In this document: positions 25,660 through 33,973 of the stretch, in pieces
How positions within the stretch are numbered: the first letter of the stretch is position 1
Layout: each line of letters starts with the position of its first letter
From: Ruminococcus sp.
Lineage (GTDB): Bacteria; Bacillota; Clostridia; Oscillospirales; Ruminococcaceae
Direction: 5' to 3'
Assembly (NCBI GenBank): GCA_015066745.1
Contig: SVNW01000014.1
Location: 1-60,851, forward strand
DNA length: 60,851 nt
Made by a program: the position numbers and the translations under genes
The notes under the pieces: model-generated
Told to the model about the DNA's origin: nothing
The model's input: only the letters and a program-made list of their open reading frames with translations
Databases searched by the model: none

Positions 25660-25965
25660 ATGAATAATATCAGAAGTGCAGAAATAGAAGAACTTTATGC
25701 TTCTGCGAGAAAGATTTCCGACCTGGCAGACAATTATCGCTCAAGATACGTAAAAATGTATGACGTTATTCATGACCTTGGCAGTGCATGGCAAGGTTAT
25801 GATGCGGATACTTTTTATGAAAGAATAGGTAGCGTAAGACCAAAGTATGATCAGATGTATGCTGTAATGTTACAGTACAGTGAATTTATACGAAGTGTAG
25901 CCGAACGTTACGAAAGACAGAGTGAGGAGATAGCGAGAGAAGCTGCCGGGTTGGTTTTTGAATAA
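25660..25965 (+). CDS. WXG100-family protein 3
   Basis: The protein has about 101 residues from the ATG at 25660, which follows a GGTGAT site; two in-frame GTG codons at 25645 and 25648 are alternatives. It has the W-x-G turn in LGSAWQGYDADTF and a C-terminal tail (YERQSEEIAREAAGLVFE) matching that of WXG100 protein 1. It is likely secreted by the EssC-like system. The gene is followed within 30 nt by the lipoprotein gene, so all four small genes appear co-transcribed. Confidence 0.88.
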   Translation: MNNIRSAEIEELYASARKISDLADNYRSRYVKMYDVIHDLGSAWQGYDADTFYERIGSVRPKYDQMYAVMLQYSEFIRSVAERYERQSEEIAREAAGLVFE

Positions 25966-25992
25966 GTGAGAAAAAAAGAATGGAGTAATAAA

Positions 25993-27750
25993 ATGAAAAG
26001 AAATAGTTTGAGAAAAACAGTAGGAATTATATCAGCGCTTTCGATTACAGCTACTCTTTTGAGTAGCTGTAATATGGAAGAGTTTTTTAACGGTGAAAGT
26101 TCTTCAGTATCAGGAACAACGTCAGCTGTTTCTACAAGTTCGGTATCAGAAGAACCGGTTCATTACAGCAGTGAGCTTGAACCTGAAGTACACGGTCTGA
26201 AAACAGACAGCGAGTACAGAATCAGTGGTGAAAAGGAAGAAGCTTTGTTTGAAACAAAACTTACTGATGAAGATGTAAGTGCAGGAGTTATGGCATCTCT
26301 TTATTCATCAGGCGGAGATAAGCTTTCTGATATGTATGATGATGGAACGCATGGTGATAAAATAGCAGGAGATAATATTTATTCCTGTTTGTATGATGTA
26401 ACATCTGAAAACGAAAAAGAATCATATTCATTGAAAATAGATGGTAAAGAAGCTGATACAGTGGAGATTTCTTATTTTGATGAAATAACTGAAGATGAAT
26501 ATGCTTATGCAGACAGTGTAAGTGAAAGTTTTGAAGATGTAGTCAGAAAATATGTAGTTGATGGAGAAATAACTGATGAAGATAAAGCTTTTGCAGAGAT
26601 CATCAGTATTGCCGATGACCTTGTAAAACAAGGAATAGCAATAGAGTATACTGCTGATGAAGATGAAAAAACTATAGTAGTAGATCTCAAAAGCGGAATA
26701 GGCTGTTTTTATCAGGTAGAAGTTCCTGAAACCGATGCGGCAATAGATGCTGAAAATATTGAAGTTTATACATTTCAGCCATGTAAAGCAGGTTATGATT
26801 CAAGTATTTCAAAGTACATGACATATCCTGATGTGGCAGCTGAAAATATGGATGATGAATTTGACAATGTATCATTTTGCGGAAATAATGATGATTCTGC
26901 TGTAACAGCAGATGTATTAAAAGGTTTTTCGCAAAATCAGGTAATACTCTGGCATGGTCATGGCGGATACAATGAAGATTCTCATTCAGTTATAATATGC
27001 GCTAAAGATAAAAATGAAAACGAACGTAATGATGACGATTATATAAAAAGAAGACTGTACAGTGCAGGTGAAGAGGAAGTAGCCTTTTCATACAAATATG
27101 TAGATGAATATTGCAACGACCTGGCAGGTACAATGGTTTATATGGGTTGTTGCTGTACAGCAAAGGATACAGTACTTGCATCAAGTTTTCTTAACAAGGG
27201 AGCAGAACTTTTTGTAGGAAACGATGATATAATACGCACAGTATACAATCTTAAAATGATGAAGAGATTTTCAGAAGGTCTTGTAAAACAGCAGAAGAAA
27301 TTCTGGTTTTTTAATGCGGGTTACAGAACAGCAAAAGAAGCTCTTGAATATGCAAAAGATAAAGAAGGCGAACATTGTTTCGGAGATAATAAAGCAGAAG
27401 TTGTGATGTACGGAAATCTTGCATATAAACTGGGAGATACAGAAAAGGAAGAGATATCAACTACAGAGAAAAACACTGAAAAAGCAGTGATAAACGGAGA
27501 GATCCAGATAAAGAAACCATATATATCAGCTAAAGCAGGCAGTACTGATGAATACAAAATAGAAATCACAAAAATGCCTGAAGGATATACAGAAGATGAT
27601 ATAGTATGGAAGAGTAGTGATTCTGCAGTTGCTTATGTAAAGAACGGAATAGTAGAGCCGGTTTCAGCAGGAAATGTAGTTGTGGAGTTAAAAACCAAAG
27701 ACGGAAAATACGTTCAGTATTGCTCAGTCAGTGTTGTTGAAATGAAATAA
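25993..27750 (+). CDS. lipoprotein with caspase-like (clan CD type) domain and C-terminal Ig-like domain
   Basis: The protein has 585 residues. The signal peptide ends in a lipobox (TLLSSC, Cys26), so it should be anchored outside the membrane. A Ser/Thr-rich stretch follows, then a DDGTHGDKIAGDNIYS segment of the choice-of-anchor type. The central domain has a His box ILWHGHGGY (His321, His323) and, about 60 residues later, VYMGCCCTAKDT (Cys386-388), followed by LASSFLNKGAELFVGNDD. This spacing and pattern resemble caspase-like/gingipain-type cysteine peptidases. The last ~90 residues look like a BIG2 Ig-like domain. I chose the ATG at 25993 for its GGAG site. It is the last gene of the WXG100 operon. 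The protease call is inferred. Confidence 0.75.
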   Translation: MKRNSLRKTVGIISALSITATLLSSCNMEEFFNGESSSVSGTTSAVSTSSVSEEPVHYSSELEPEVHGLKTDSEYRISGEKEEALFETKLTDEDVSAGVMASLYSSGGDKLSDMYDDGTHGDKIAGDNIYSCLYDVTSENEKESYSLKIDGKEADTVEISYFDEITEDEYAYADSVSESFEDVVRKYVVDGEITDEDKAFAEIISIADDLVKQGIAIEYTADEDEKTIVVDLKSGIGCFYQVEVPETDAAIDAENIEVYTFQPCKAGYDSSISKYMTYPDVAAENMDDEFDNVSFCGNNDDSAVTADVLKGFSQNQVILWHGHGGYNEDSHSVIICAKDKNENERNDDDYIKRRLYSAGEEEVAFSYKYVDEYCNDLAGTMVYMGCCCTAKDTVLASSFLNKGAELFVGNDDIIRTVYNLKMMKRFSEGLVKQQKKFWFFNAGYRTAKEALEYAKDKEGEHCFGDNKAEVVMYGNLAYKLGDTEKEEISTTEKNTEKAVINGEIQIKKPYISAKAGSTDEYKIEITKMPEGYTEDDIVWKSSDSAVAYVKNGIVEPVSAGNVVVELKTKDGKYVQYCSVSVVEMK

Positions 27751-27793
27751 AAAAAGAATGATGGCAAAATAAGAAATGCCATCATTCTTTTTT
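27750..27793. terminator. bidirectional intrinsic terminator
   Basis: A 17-bp perfect stem (core GAATGATGGCA/TGCCATCATTC) flanked by A and T tracts, ending the T7SS operon and the convergent DUF4956 gene. Confidence 0.9.
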
Positions 27794-27832
27794 GTTTTAT
27801 TGGAAATAAAAGATGAAAAAGTCTGTAAACTT

Positions 27833-28528
27833 TTAGTTTGCATAAACTTTATCGTCATACTTATAAAGCACAAGTACAACATTGAGGTTTCCGTTAAGAG
27901 TTCTGAGTTCGTCGATAAATTCTTTCTGATTAGCAGTGTTCTGAACTTCCACACTGTATATAAGTTCAAAAAGTGTTCCGAATTCAGTTGTTTTAACTCT
28001 TTTGAGTATCCAGTTTGATGTGTATTTATTCAGAGTCTTGTCAAAAAGACCAACATAATTAAGGTTTTCGGGAATAGTGATTTTAAGTGTCATACTGCTT
28101 GTAGTGGCAGCGGCAAACTTTGTATAGTAAAGTATGCAGATAACGACTGCCATGATAAGAAGGAACAATATAGAGAAACCTATGTATCCGAGACCGCATA
28201 TAAGACCTGTTGCTGTTGCATAGAATACGTAAGCTATCTGTTTCGGATCTCCTGGTGCGCTTCTGAATCTTACCAGAGTAAATGCACCGGCGAGACTGAG
28301 AGAACTTGCGATGTTGTTTCCTATAGCTGCTATTACAATAGCTACGATAGGCGGTAACATAATTATTGTCCATACATAACTCTGCGAATATCCTTCTTTG
28401 CGGTTTGTTATGAGATAGAGCATGCTGATAGCAAATCCTATAATCAGTGATGCCGCAACAATAGAAATAAATACCGACGGTGTGAGTCCACCATCAACAG
28501 GATAAATTGATTCGAATAATTTTTCCAT
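27833..28528 (-). CDS. DUF4956 integral membrane protein
   Basis: The 231-residue protein has about four membrane helices in its first 140 residues, with the family signature IGNNIASSLSLAGAFTLVRFRSAPGDPKQIAYVF, then a soluble ferredoxin-like C-terminal domain. DUF4956 proteins are typically encoded beside VTC-domain polyphosphate polymerases, as here (34 nt after that gene). The function is unknown; coupling polyphosphate synthesis to the membrane or modulating it is plausible. The ribosome site is GAAAGGAAG. Confidence 0.88.
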   Translation of the reverse strand: MEKLFESIYPVDGGLTPSVFISIVAASLIIGFAISMLYLITNRKEGYSQSYVWTIIMLPPIVAIVIAAIGNNIASSLSLAGAFTLVRFRSAPGDPKQIAYVFYATATGLICGLGYIGFSILFLLIMAVVICILYYTKFAAATTSSMTLKITIPENLNYVGLFDKTLNKYTSNWILKRVKTTEFGTLFELIYSVEVQNTANQKEFIDELRTLNGNLNVVLVLYKYDDKVYAN

Positions 28529-28562
28529 TGAAATAAAAACTTCCTTTCAAGAAAATGATATT

Positions 28563-29294
28563 TTAGTGTGTTTCGGTCACAAATGACTTGAACGCACGAC
28601 CATACTTAGAAAAACTTGTTTTATATACTCCAAGCTGAGCAAGCTGTTGTGAAAGCCAGATAGGCATTGAAGCACCTATTTTTACTTCCATCAGATACTG
28701 TCCCGGAAGCAGGATCTGAGATCCATAGTTTGGTTTTGAAAGCGAAACATCAAATCTTCTCTGAGTAATAGCCCTGTCAAAAGTAAGTCTGAAACTGTCA
28801 TCGTCCTTTCCGAAAAACGCTGAACGCTGATAGCTTATGTACTGACGTGGGGTAACAGGGTAGTTTTTCAAAAATACTACAAGTTCGTTTAAAACCTGAT
28901 TCTGAATATAGCTTTTCTTGCTGTTACTCAGATCAGGGATCTCACCTTCAAAAATAAATGCATTTGCTTGTCCGAGCGTCAAGGAAATTCGTCTTTTGGT
29001 AACGATTCCACCAATTTTCTTTTTGATTTCGAGATACACACTGTCATCTTCTTTGGCAGGCGAGTAATAACTGCGTAATCTTATCTTTTCCTTGTAATAC
29101 GGTTTTTCAAGGGACTCACGTATGAGAAAGTTGTCATCTGTATCATAATATACGTTATAGATACCGTATTCTTTTCCATCAACACAAAAAGCATCAGGAT
29201 TCATATAATTACCTAAAACAGAGTTAAGTGCATTATACTGATCTTCATCAAGAATAAACTTGATCTCTTTCCTTTTGAAAGTGCTTATAGCCAA
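28563..29294 (-). CDS. VTC-domain protein, putative polyphosphate polymerase
   Basis: The protein has about 243 residues. A TTG at 29294 (AISTFKRKEIKFIL follows) fits the family start and an AAGTGATC-like site; an upstream in-frame TTG at 29315 lacks a site, so the start is uncertain. The VTC tunnel residues are visible: KRKEIKF, VYYDTDD, KEKIRLRSY, VYLEIKKK, TKRR, KRAFxx-like segments and a C-terminal MEVKI. These basic and acidic residues bind polyphosphate and metal in this family. It forms an operon with the DUF4956 gene and is divergent from the dockerin/Cthe_2159 gene. Confidence 0.87.
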   Translation of the reverse strand: MAISTFKRKEIKFILDEDQYNALNSVLGNYMNPDAFCVDGKEYGIYNVYYDTDDNFLIRESLEKPYYKEKIRLRSYYSPAKEDDSVYLEIKKKIGGIVTKRRISLTLGQANAFIFEGEIPDLSNSKKSYIQNQVLNELVVFLKNYPVTPRQYISYQRSAFFGKDDDSFRLTFDRAITQRRFDVSLSKPNYGSQILLPGQYLMEVKIGASMPIWLSQQLAQLGVYKTSFSKYGRAFKSFVTETH

Positions 29295-29689
29295 TATGAT
29301 CACTTCTTTCTTCAAATCATAAAAAAATAAAATACCAAAAAACTATCTTTATCGCCTTTCTTAAGTTCAACTTATTCCTTCTATTACATTCTAATATACA
29401 TTTCTTAAAATAATCTTAAAATGAATTAAGGTTACAGGCCGTATTTTAGTGCATATTTTTATATAATTTATTGGTCGGTGATTATAGTACTATTTAAAAT
29501 ATATATAATGTAGAATTAATACGGAGTTTGAGAAGGGGTTTATGTAAAAATTAATGATTGTGCAATAAAAAAAACATAATAGAGATTTATAATGCTTACA
29601 GTGATGTAAAATGATGTGATAAATGTGATATATGATCGAAGAAAATAGGCTATGGTTGATTGTGATAAGTTAAGAAAGAGGTTGAAAAA
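29295..29689. other. divergent intergenic region between the VTC and dockerin genes
   Basis: About 395 nt, very AT-rich. TATAAT-like boxes occur (29462-29467, 29504-29509 on the plus strand) but without well-spaced -35 elements. The segment 29595-29635 has several ATGTGAT-like repeats that could be a regulator site. No gene seen. Confidence 0.5.
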
Positions 29690-31693
29690 ATGAAAAAAGG
29701 TAAAAAAGTTTTATGCAGTGTTTTATCATCAGCTCTTGTAGCTTCATATTTCGGGATGACGGATTTTTCGGGGGATTTTTCAGATACTGTAGTGGTTAAT
29801 GCGGATACTTCGCTTAAAGGTGATATTAACAATGATAATGTTCTTACTGCTGTTGATATCATGAAGTACAAGCAGTATATGGTGGGACAGATCGAACTTG
29901 ATGAAAATGCACTTGTGAGTGCTGATATGAACAGTGACGGACTGGTAAATATCATAGACGGAATACTTATGATAAATAAGTTTATAGAACCGACAGTCGA
30001 AGAACCTGATGTTACAACGCCATCAACACCCGGTACTGATGTGACAGATGAGGTAAAAACTATTACTCTTAACGGTGATTCTATAACTTCTACAGGTTCA
30101 GGTATTACAATTTCGGGAAGTGTTGCTACCATAACAGAACCGGGTGAATACATTGTTACCGGTAAACTTAATGACGGACAGATAATTGTAAGCGTTGACA
30201 AGACTGCTTATCCTGCCGGAAAAGTTGAACTTTCACTTCAGGGAGCAGACATAAGCTCTTCTTCAGATTCACCGATTTATGTAGAAAGTGTAGATGATGA
30301 GTGTGTCATAAGCGTTAAGAAGGGCACTGATAATGTGATCTCTGATGGTAAAAGTTATACAAATGCTGATGAAGATTCTGGTGCAATTTATTCAAAAGAT
30401 GACCTGAAAATAAAGGGAAAAGGAAATCTTACCGTAAACGGAAATTGTGCAGACGGTATAGTAGGTAAGGACTCTGTTAAGATATTTAACGGAAATATTA
30501 CTGTAAATGCCGTAGATGACGGTATCAGAGGAAAAGACAGCGTAAAAATAGGCGACGCTGATGATACTGATTTTTCAGCTCTTAATGTTACAGTTGTTTC
30601 ATCAGGCGGTGACGGTATCACATCTACAAATGATACTGACGCAGATAAGGGTAATGTGATAATAAACGGCGGAACAGTAAATATTACGGCATATGCAGAC
30701 GGTATACAGTCAGAGCATAACTTTACAATGGATAACGGAGAACTTACAATAAAAACAACTGCTACAGGTTCTTCTTCATGGGGCGGTACGACTACAGACG
30801 TAAGTTCAAAGGGCATAAAAGCAAGCAATGGTAATCTTACAATAAACGGCGGAACTGTAAACATTGATTCAAGTGATGACGGTTTGCATTGTTCAGGTGA
30901 CATGAATGTACTCGGCGGAAATATTACTATTGCATCAGGTGATGACGGTATGCATTCGGATACAAATCTTAATATCGGTACTCAGGGTGCAACGGAACTT
31001 AGTACACCTGATATAAATATTACGAAGAGTTATGAGGGCGTAGAAGGTGTCACAATAAATATGAACAGCGGTACGATACATATAACAGCATCTGATGACG
31101 GTTATAATGCAGCAGGCGGAAATGACGGTTCAGGAAATACTTCCCCGGGTGGCTGGGGCGGAGGCTTCGGAGGCGGAATGTCATCTTCGAGCGGTACACT
31201 CAACATAAACGGAGGATATACTTTTATGCAGGCTAAGGGTGACGGACTTGACGCAAACGGAGCGTGCAACCTTAACGGCGGTACAGTTGTTATAAATGGT
31301 TTTACAAGTGGTGATACGTCTCCTCTTGATGCTGACAGCGGTGTAAACTACAAAGGCGGTACAGTTCTGGGATACGGTTCAAGTAATATGGCCGTTACAC
31401 CGAGCAGTTATTCGTTTATTACAACAAGTGCAAGTATTTCTTCGGGTACCAGAGTAACATTTACAGATGCGTCAGGAAATGTTCTTTCAACAGTAACAGT
31501 TCCGCAGGGAAGTGCCGGAAGATATCTGTTCTACTGTTCACCTCAGAGCAGTGTTACATGTTATACTGGCGGTACGGTAAGCGGTACTGCGATGTGGGAC
31601 GATCATTACGGAGAAGGCGGTACTATTTCCGGAGGAACTACACTTGCGGCAGGTTCAGCCGGTGGTGGTAACGGCGGATTCAGACCGTGGTAA
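29690..31693 (+). CDS. secreted dockerin protein with Cthe_2159-type carbohydrate-binding beta-helix
   Basis: The 667-residue protein has a signal peptide (1 to about 40), an N-terminal type I dockerin (KGDINNDNVLTAVDIMKYKQ and SADMNSDGLVNIIDGIL, about 44-100), and a short Pro/Thr linker. The rest is a long domain of beta-strand repeats such as ITINGGTVNI, DSSDDGLHCSG and ASGDDGMHSDTNL. These DDG/GG repeats are typical of the Cthe_2159 (DUF4353) polygalacturonate-binding right-handed beta-helix family. A Gly-rich insert (GGWGGGFGGGM) and a Gly-rich C-terminus are present. It probably docks on a cellulosome or cell surface and binds plant pectin-like acidic sugars. AGAGG precedes the ATG. Confidence 0.9.
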   Translation: MKKGKKVLCSVLSSALVASYFGMTDFSGDFSDTVVVNADTSLKGDINNDNVLTAVDIMKYKQYMVGQIELDENALVSADMNSDGLVNIIDGILMINKFIEPTVEEPDVTTPSTPGTDVTDEVKTITLNGDSITSTGSGITISGSVATITEPGEYIVTGKLNDGQIIVSVDKTAYPAGKVELSLQGADISSSSDSPIYVESVDDECVISVKKGTDNVISDGKSYTNADEDSGAIYSKDDLKIKGKGNLTVNGNCADGIVGKDSVKIFNGNITVNAVDDGIRGKDSVKIGDADDTDFSALNVTVVSSGGDGITSTNDTDADKGNVIINGGTVNITAYADGIQSEHNFTMDNGELTIKTTATGSSSWGGTTTDVSSKGIKASNGNLTINGGTVNIDSSDDGLHCSGDMNVLGGNITIASGDDGMHSDTNLNIGTQGATELSTPDINITKSYEGVEGVTINMNSGTIHITASDDGYNAAGGNDGSGNTSPGGWGGGFGGGMSSSSGTLNINGGYTFMQAKGDGLDANGACNLNGGTVVINGFTSGDTSPLDADSGVNYKGGTVLGYGSSNMAVTPSSYSFITTSASISSGTRVTFTDASGNVLSTVTVPQGSAGRYLFYCSPQSSVTCYTGGTVSGTAMWDDHYGEGGTISGGTTLAAGSAGGGNGGFRPW

Positions 31694-31742
31694 AAAATAT
31701 TTTCTTAAATTCTTAAATAACATATTAAATTTATAAAATCAG

Positions 31743-31769
31743 AAAGCCTCTGTCGATACAGGGGCTTTT
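31743..31769 (+). terminator. intrinsic terminator after the Cthe_2159-type gene
   Basis: Stem AAAGCCTCTG / CAGGGGCTTT (one G-T pair) with a 6-nt loop and trailing T residues. Confidence 0.82.
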
Positions 31770-31873
31770 GATGTATATGTCAAAATATAGTGTTCTTTTT
31801 TTATATAACATAGGTTGTTGTATAAAAACACTTGTGATTAAATTATGATTTTGTTTAAACTTTTTTGTATGAC

Positions 31874-31903
31874 TTGACAATGAAATTAAAGCTATTGTAT
31901 AAT
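31874..31903 (+). promoter_or_regulatory. sigma-A promoter of the GH5 cellulase
   Basis: Consensus TTGACA (31874-31879) and TATAAT (31898-31903) with an 18-bp spacer, about 70 nt upstream of the start codon. Confidence 0.8.
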
Positions 31904-31975
31904 ATAATTGGGATTAGAGTAATTTTATTTTTGGCAATTAAGTTGATTAATTATTTGAAGGAAGGAAAATGTATA

Positions 31976-33772
31976 ATGAACAATTTCAAGAAGATCACAG
32001 CGATTGCATGTTTAGTAGCTGTTGCAGGTGCTTTTGCAATGTCAGCGGCTCCGGTTTCTGAAAATGCAGAAACAGTAAGTGCGGCAGTTGATTCAAACAA
32101 TGATGACTGGCTTCATGCAGAAGGCGACAAGCTTATTGATATTTACGGAAACGAAGCTTGGATCACAGGTGCAAACTGGTTTGGTTTCAACTGTACTGAA
32201 AACGTATTTCATGGTGCATGGTATGATGTAAAGGGTATTCTTGAGGATATTGCAAATCATGGTATAAATCTTGTCAGAATCCCGATCTCATCAGAACTTA
32301 TGGTAAGCTGGATGAATGGTACACCACTCGAAGTTTCCAGTGTTACAGCAAGTAACAATCCTCCGTATCATGTATGTAATCCGGATTTTGTTGATGAAGA
32401 TGGCGAAACAAAGAACAGCTGGGAAATATTCCAGTATGTAGTACAGTACTGTAAAGAATTTGGTCTTAAAATTATGATGGACGCTCACAGTCCTCACTCT
32501 GATAACTCAGGTCACAGCTGGGAACTCTGGTACGGAAAAGGCGGAGTTACAACAGATGACTGGATCGATTCATGGGTATGGCTTGCAGAGCAGTTTAAAA
32601 ATGACGATACTATCATCGCATTTGACCTTGAAAATGAACCTCACGGAAAACGTGGCTATGATGATGCATGTCCTGATATAATGGCTCGTTGGGACGATAC
32701 AACTCTTGAAAACAACTGGAAATATGCTGCTGAACGTTGCGGTAAGGCAATTCTCGATATAAACCCGAATCTTCTTATCATGATCGAAGGTATCGAGCAG
32801 TATCCTAAGACAGAAAAGGGTTATACATTTGAAACTCCTGATATATTCGGTGCAAGCGGAGATGCTTCTCCATGGTATCCTGCATGGTGGGGCGGAAACC
32901 TTCGTGGCGTAAGAGATTATCCGATCGATTTCGGCAGTGCTGATTATAATGATCAGATAGTTTATTCACCTCACGACTACGGTCCGAGCGTATATGCTCA
33001 GACATGGTTTGACAAGGACTTTACAACACAGACACTTCTTGATGACTACTGGTATGATACATGGGCATTTATAGATGCTGAAGGTATAGCTCCACTCCTT
33101 ATCGGTGAATGGGGCGGTCATATGGACGGCGGAAAGAACCAGCAGTGGATGGAACTTCTCAGAGACTATATGATAGACAATCGTATAAATCATACTTTCT
33201 GGTGTGTAAACCCTAACTCAGGCGATACAGGCGGACTTGTTGACAGCAGTTGGTCAAACTGGGACGAAGAAAAGTACGGTCTCTTTGAAAAGTCACTCTG
33301 GCAGACAGACGGCGGAAAGTACATAAGTCTTGACCATCAGAGAGCTTTGGGTACAGCAGGAAACAGTATAAGTATTACAGAATTCTACGGCGGTAAGGTA
33401 GATCCACCGGCAGTTACTTCAACTACAACAAAGCCACCGGTGACAACAGTTACAACAACAGTATCTACTACAGCTAAGCCAAAGGAAACAACTTCAGCTA
33501 CTACTACAACAACAAAGCCTCCTGTTGTTTCATCAGTAACTACTACTGTAAAACCAAACGGTACTATAACATACGGCGATCTTAATTCAGACGGAAAGGT
33601 TGATCTTTCAGACCTTACACTTCTTAGTCTTTATCTCCTCGGAGATGTAAAACTTGACGCGGAAGGTATTAAGGCTGCTGATACAAATGGTGATGGCAGT
33701 GTAATTATTACCGACCTTGCACATTTAAAACAGTATATTTCAAAGGATCCGGTAATTCTTGGACCACAGTAA
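31976..33772 (+). CDS. GH5 endoglucanase (cellulase) with C-terminal type I dockerin
   Basis: The enzyme has 598 residues. The ATG at 31976 begins a signal peptide (MNNFKKITAIACLVAVAGAF) with a GAAGGA site before it; the frame upstream has no site. The GH5 catalytic barrel spans about 42-445, with the acid/base Glu221 in LENEPHG and the nucleophile Glu378 in LIGEWGG. A Thr/Pro/Lys-rich linker of ~50 residues follows, then a dockerin with two repeats (GDLNSDGKVDLSDLTLLSLY and ADTNGDGSVIITDLAHLKQY). It should hydrolyse beta-1,4-glucan while bound to a cohesin scaffold. It has its own consensus promoter and terminator. Confidence 0.94.
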   Translation: MNNFKKITAIACLVAVAGAFAMSAAPVSENAETVSAAVDSNNDDWLHAEGDKLIDIYGNEAWITGANWFGFNCTENVFHGAWYDVKGILEDIANHGINLVRIPISSELMVSWMNGTPLEVSSVTASNNPPYHVCNPDFVDEDGETKNSWEIFQYVVQYCKEFGLKIMMDAHSPHSDNSGHSWELWYGKGGVTTDDWIDSWVWLAEQFKNDDTIIAFDLENEPHGKRGYDDACPDIMARWDDTTLENNWKYAAERCGKAILDINPNLLIMIEGIEQYPKTEKGYTFETPDIFGASGDASPWYPAWWGGNLRGVRDYPIDFGSADYNDQIVYSPHDYGPSVYAQTWFDKDFTTQTLLDDYWYDTWAFIDAEGIAPLLIGEWGGHMDGGKNQQWMELLRDYMIDNRINHTFWCVNPNSGDTGGLVDSSWSNWDEEKYGLFEKSLWQTDGGKYISLDHQRALGTAGNSISITEFYGGKVDPPAVTSTTTKPPVTTVTTTVSTTAKPKETTSATTTTTKPPVVSSVTTTVKPNGTITYGDLNSDGKVDLSDLTLLSLYLLGDVKLDAEGIKAADTNGDGSVIITDLAHLKQYISKDPVILGPQ

Positions 33773-33790
33773 AAAATATTAAGTATATAA

Positions 33791-33830
33791 AAAAATCACT
33801 TCCGGTTGTTTTTGCGGAAGTGATTTTTAA
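33791..33830. terminator. intrinsic terminator after the GH5 gene
   Basis: A 14-bp stem AAAAATCACTTCCG / CGGAAGTGATTTTT with A- and T-tract flanks. Confidence 0.9.
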
Positions 33831-33849
33831 TAAACAGGAGATTTGAAAA

Positions 33850-33972
33850 ATGGAAAAAATTAAATACATAACACCTGAAATTGAAATAGTTGAATTTCAG
33901 ACAGAAGATATTATCACAACTTCTTACCTTGAAGACGATGAACCTGTAAGACTTCCTGTAATTCCGTTATAA
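33850..33972 (+). CDS. 40-residue small protein of the PEIEIVEFQTEDIITTS type
   Basis: The peptide starts MEKIKYITPEIEIVEFQTED and ends LEDDEPVRLPVIPL. An AGGAGAT site sits 7 nt before the ATG. Peptides beginning with K-x-x-PEIE[IV]xxFxTEDII-TS are common in Clostridia and Bacteroidetes genomes (from memory) and lack an assigned function; a short secreted or modified peptide is one idea. The gene comes directly after the GH5 terminator and its stop lies one base before that of the convergent dUTPase gene. No downstream modifying enzyme is apparent here. Confidence 0.75.
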   Translation: MEKIKYITPEIEIVEFQTEDIITTSYLEDDEPVRLPVIPL

Positions 33973-33973
33973 G

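Noticed and set aside
29595..29635. ATGTGAT-like repeats upstream of the dockerin/Cthe_2159 gene as an operator array
   Set aside because: Irregular spacing and mismatches in AT-rich DNA; mentioned only as part of the intergenic description.
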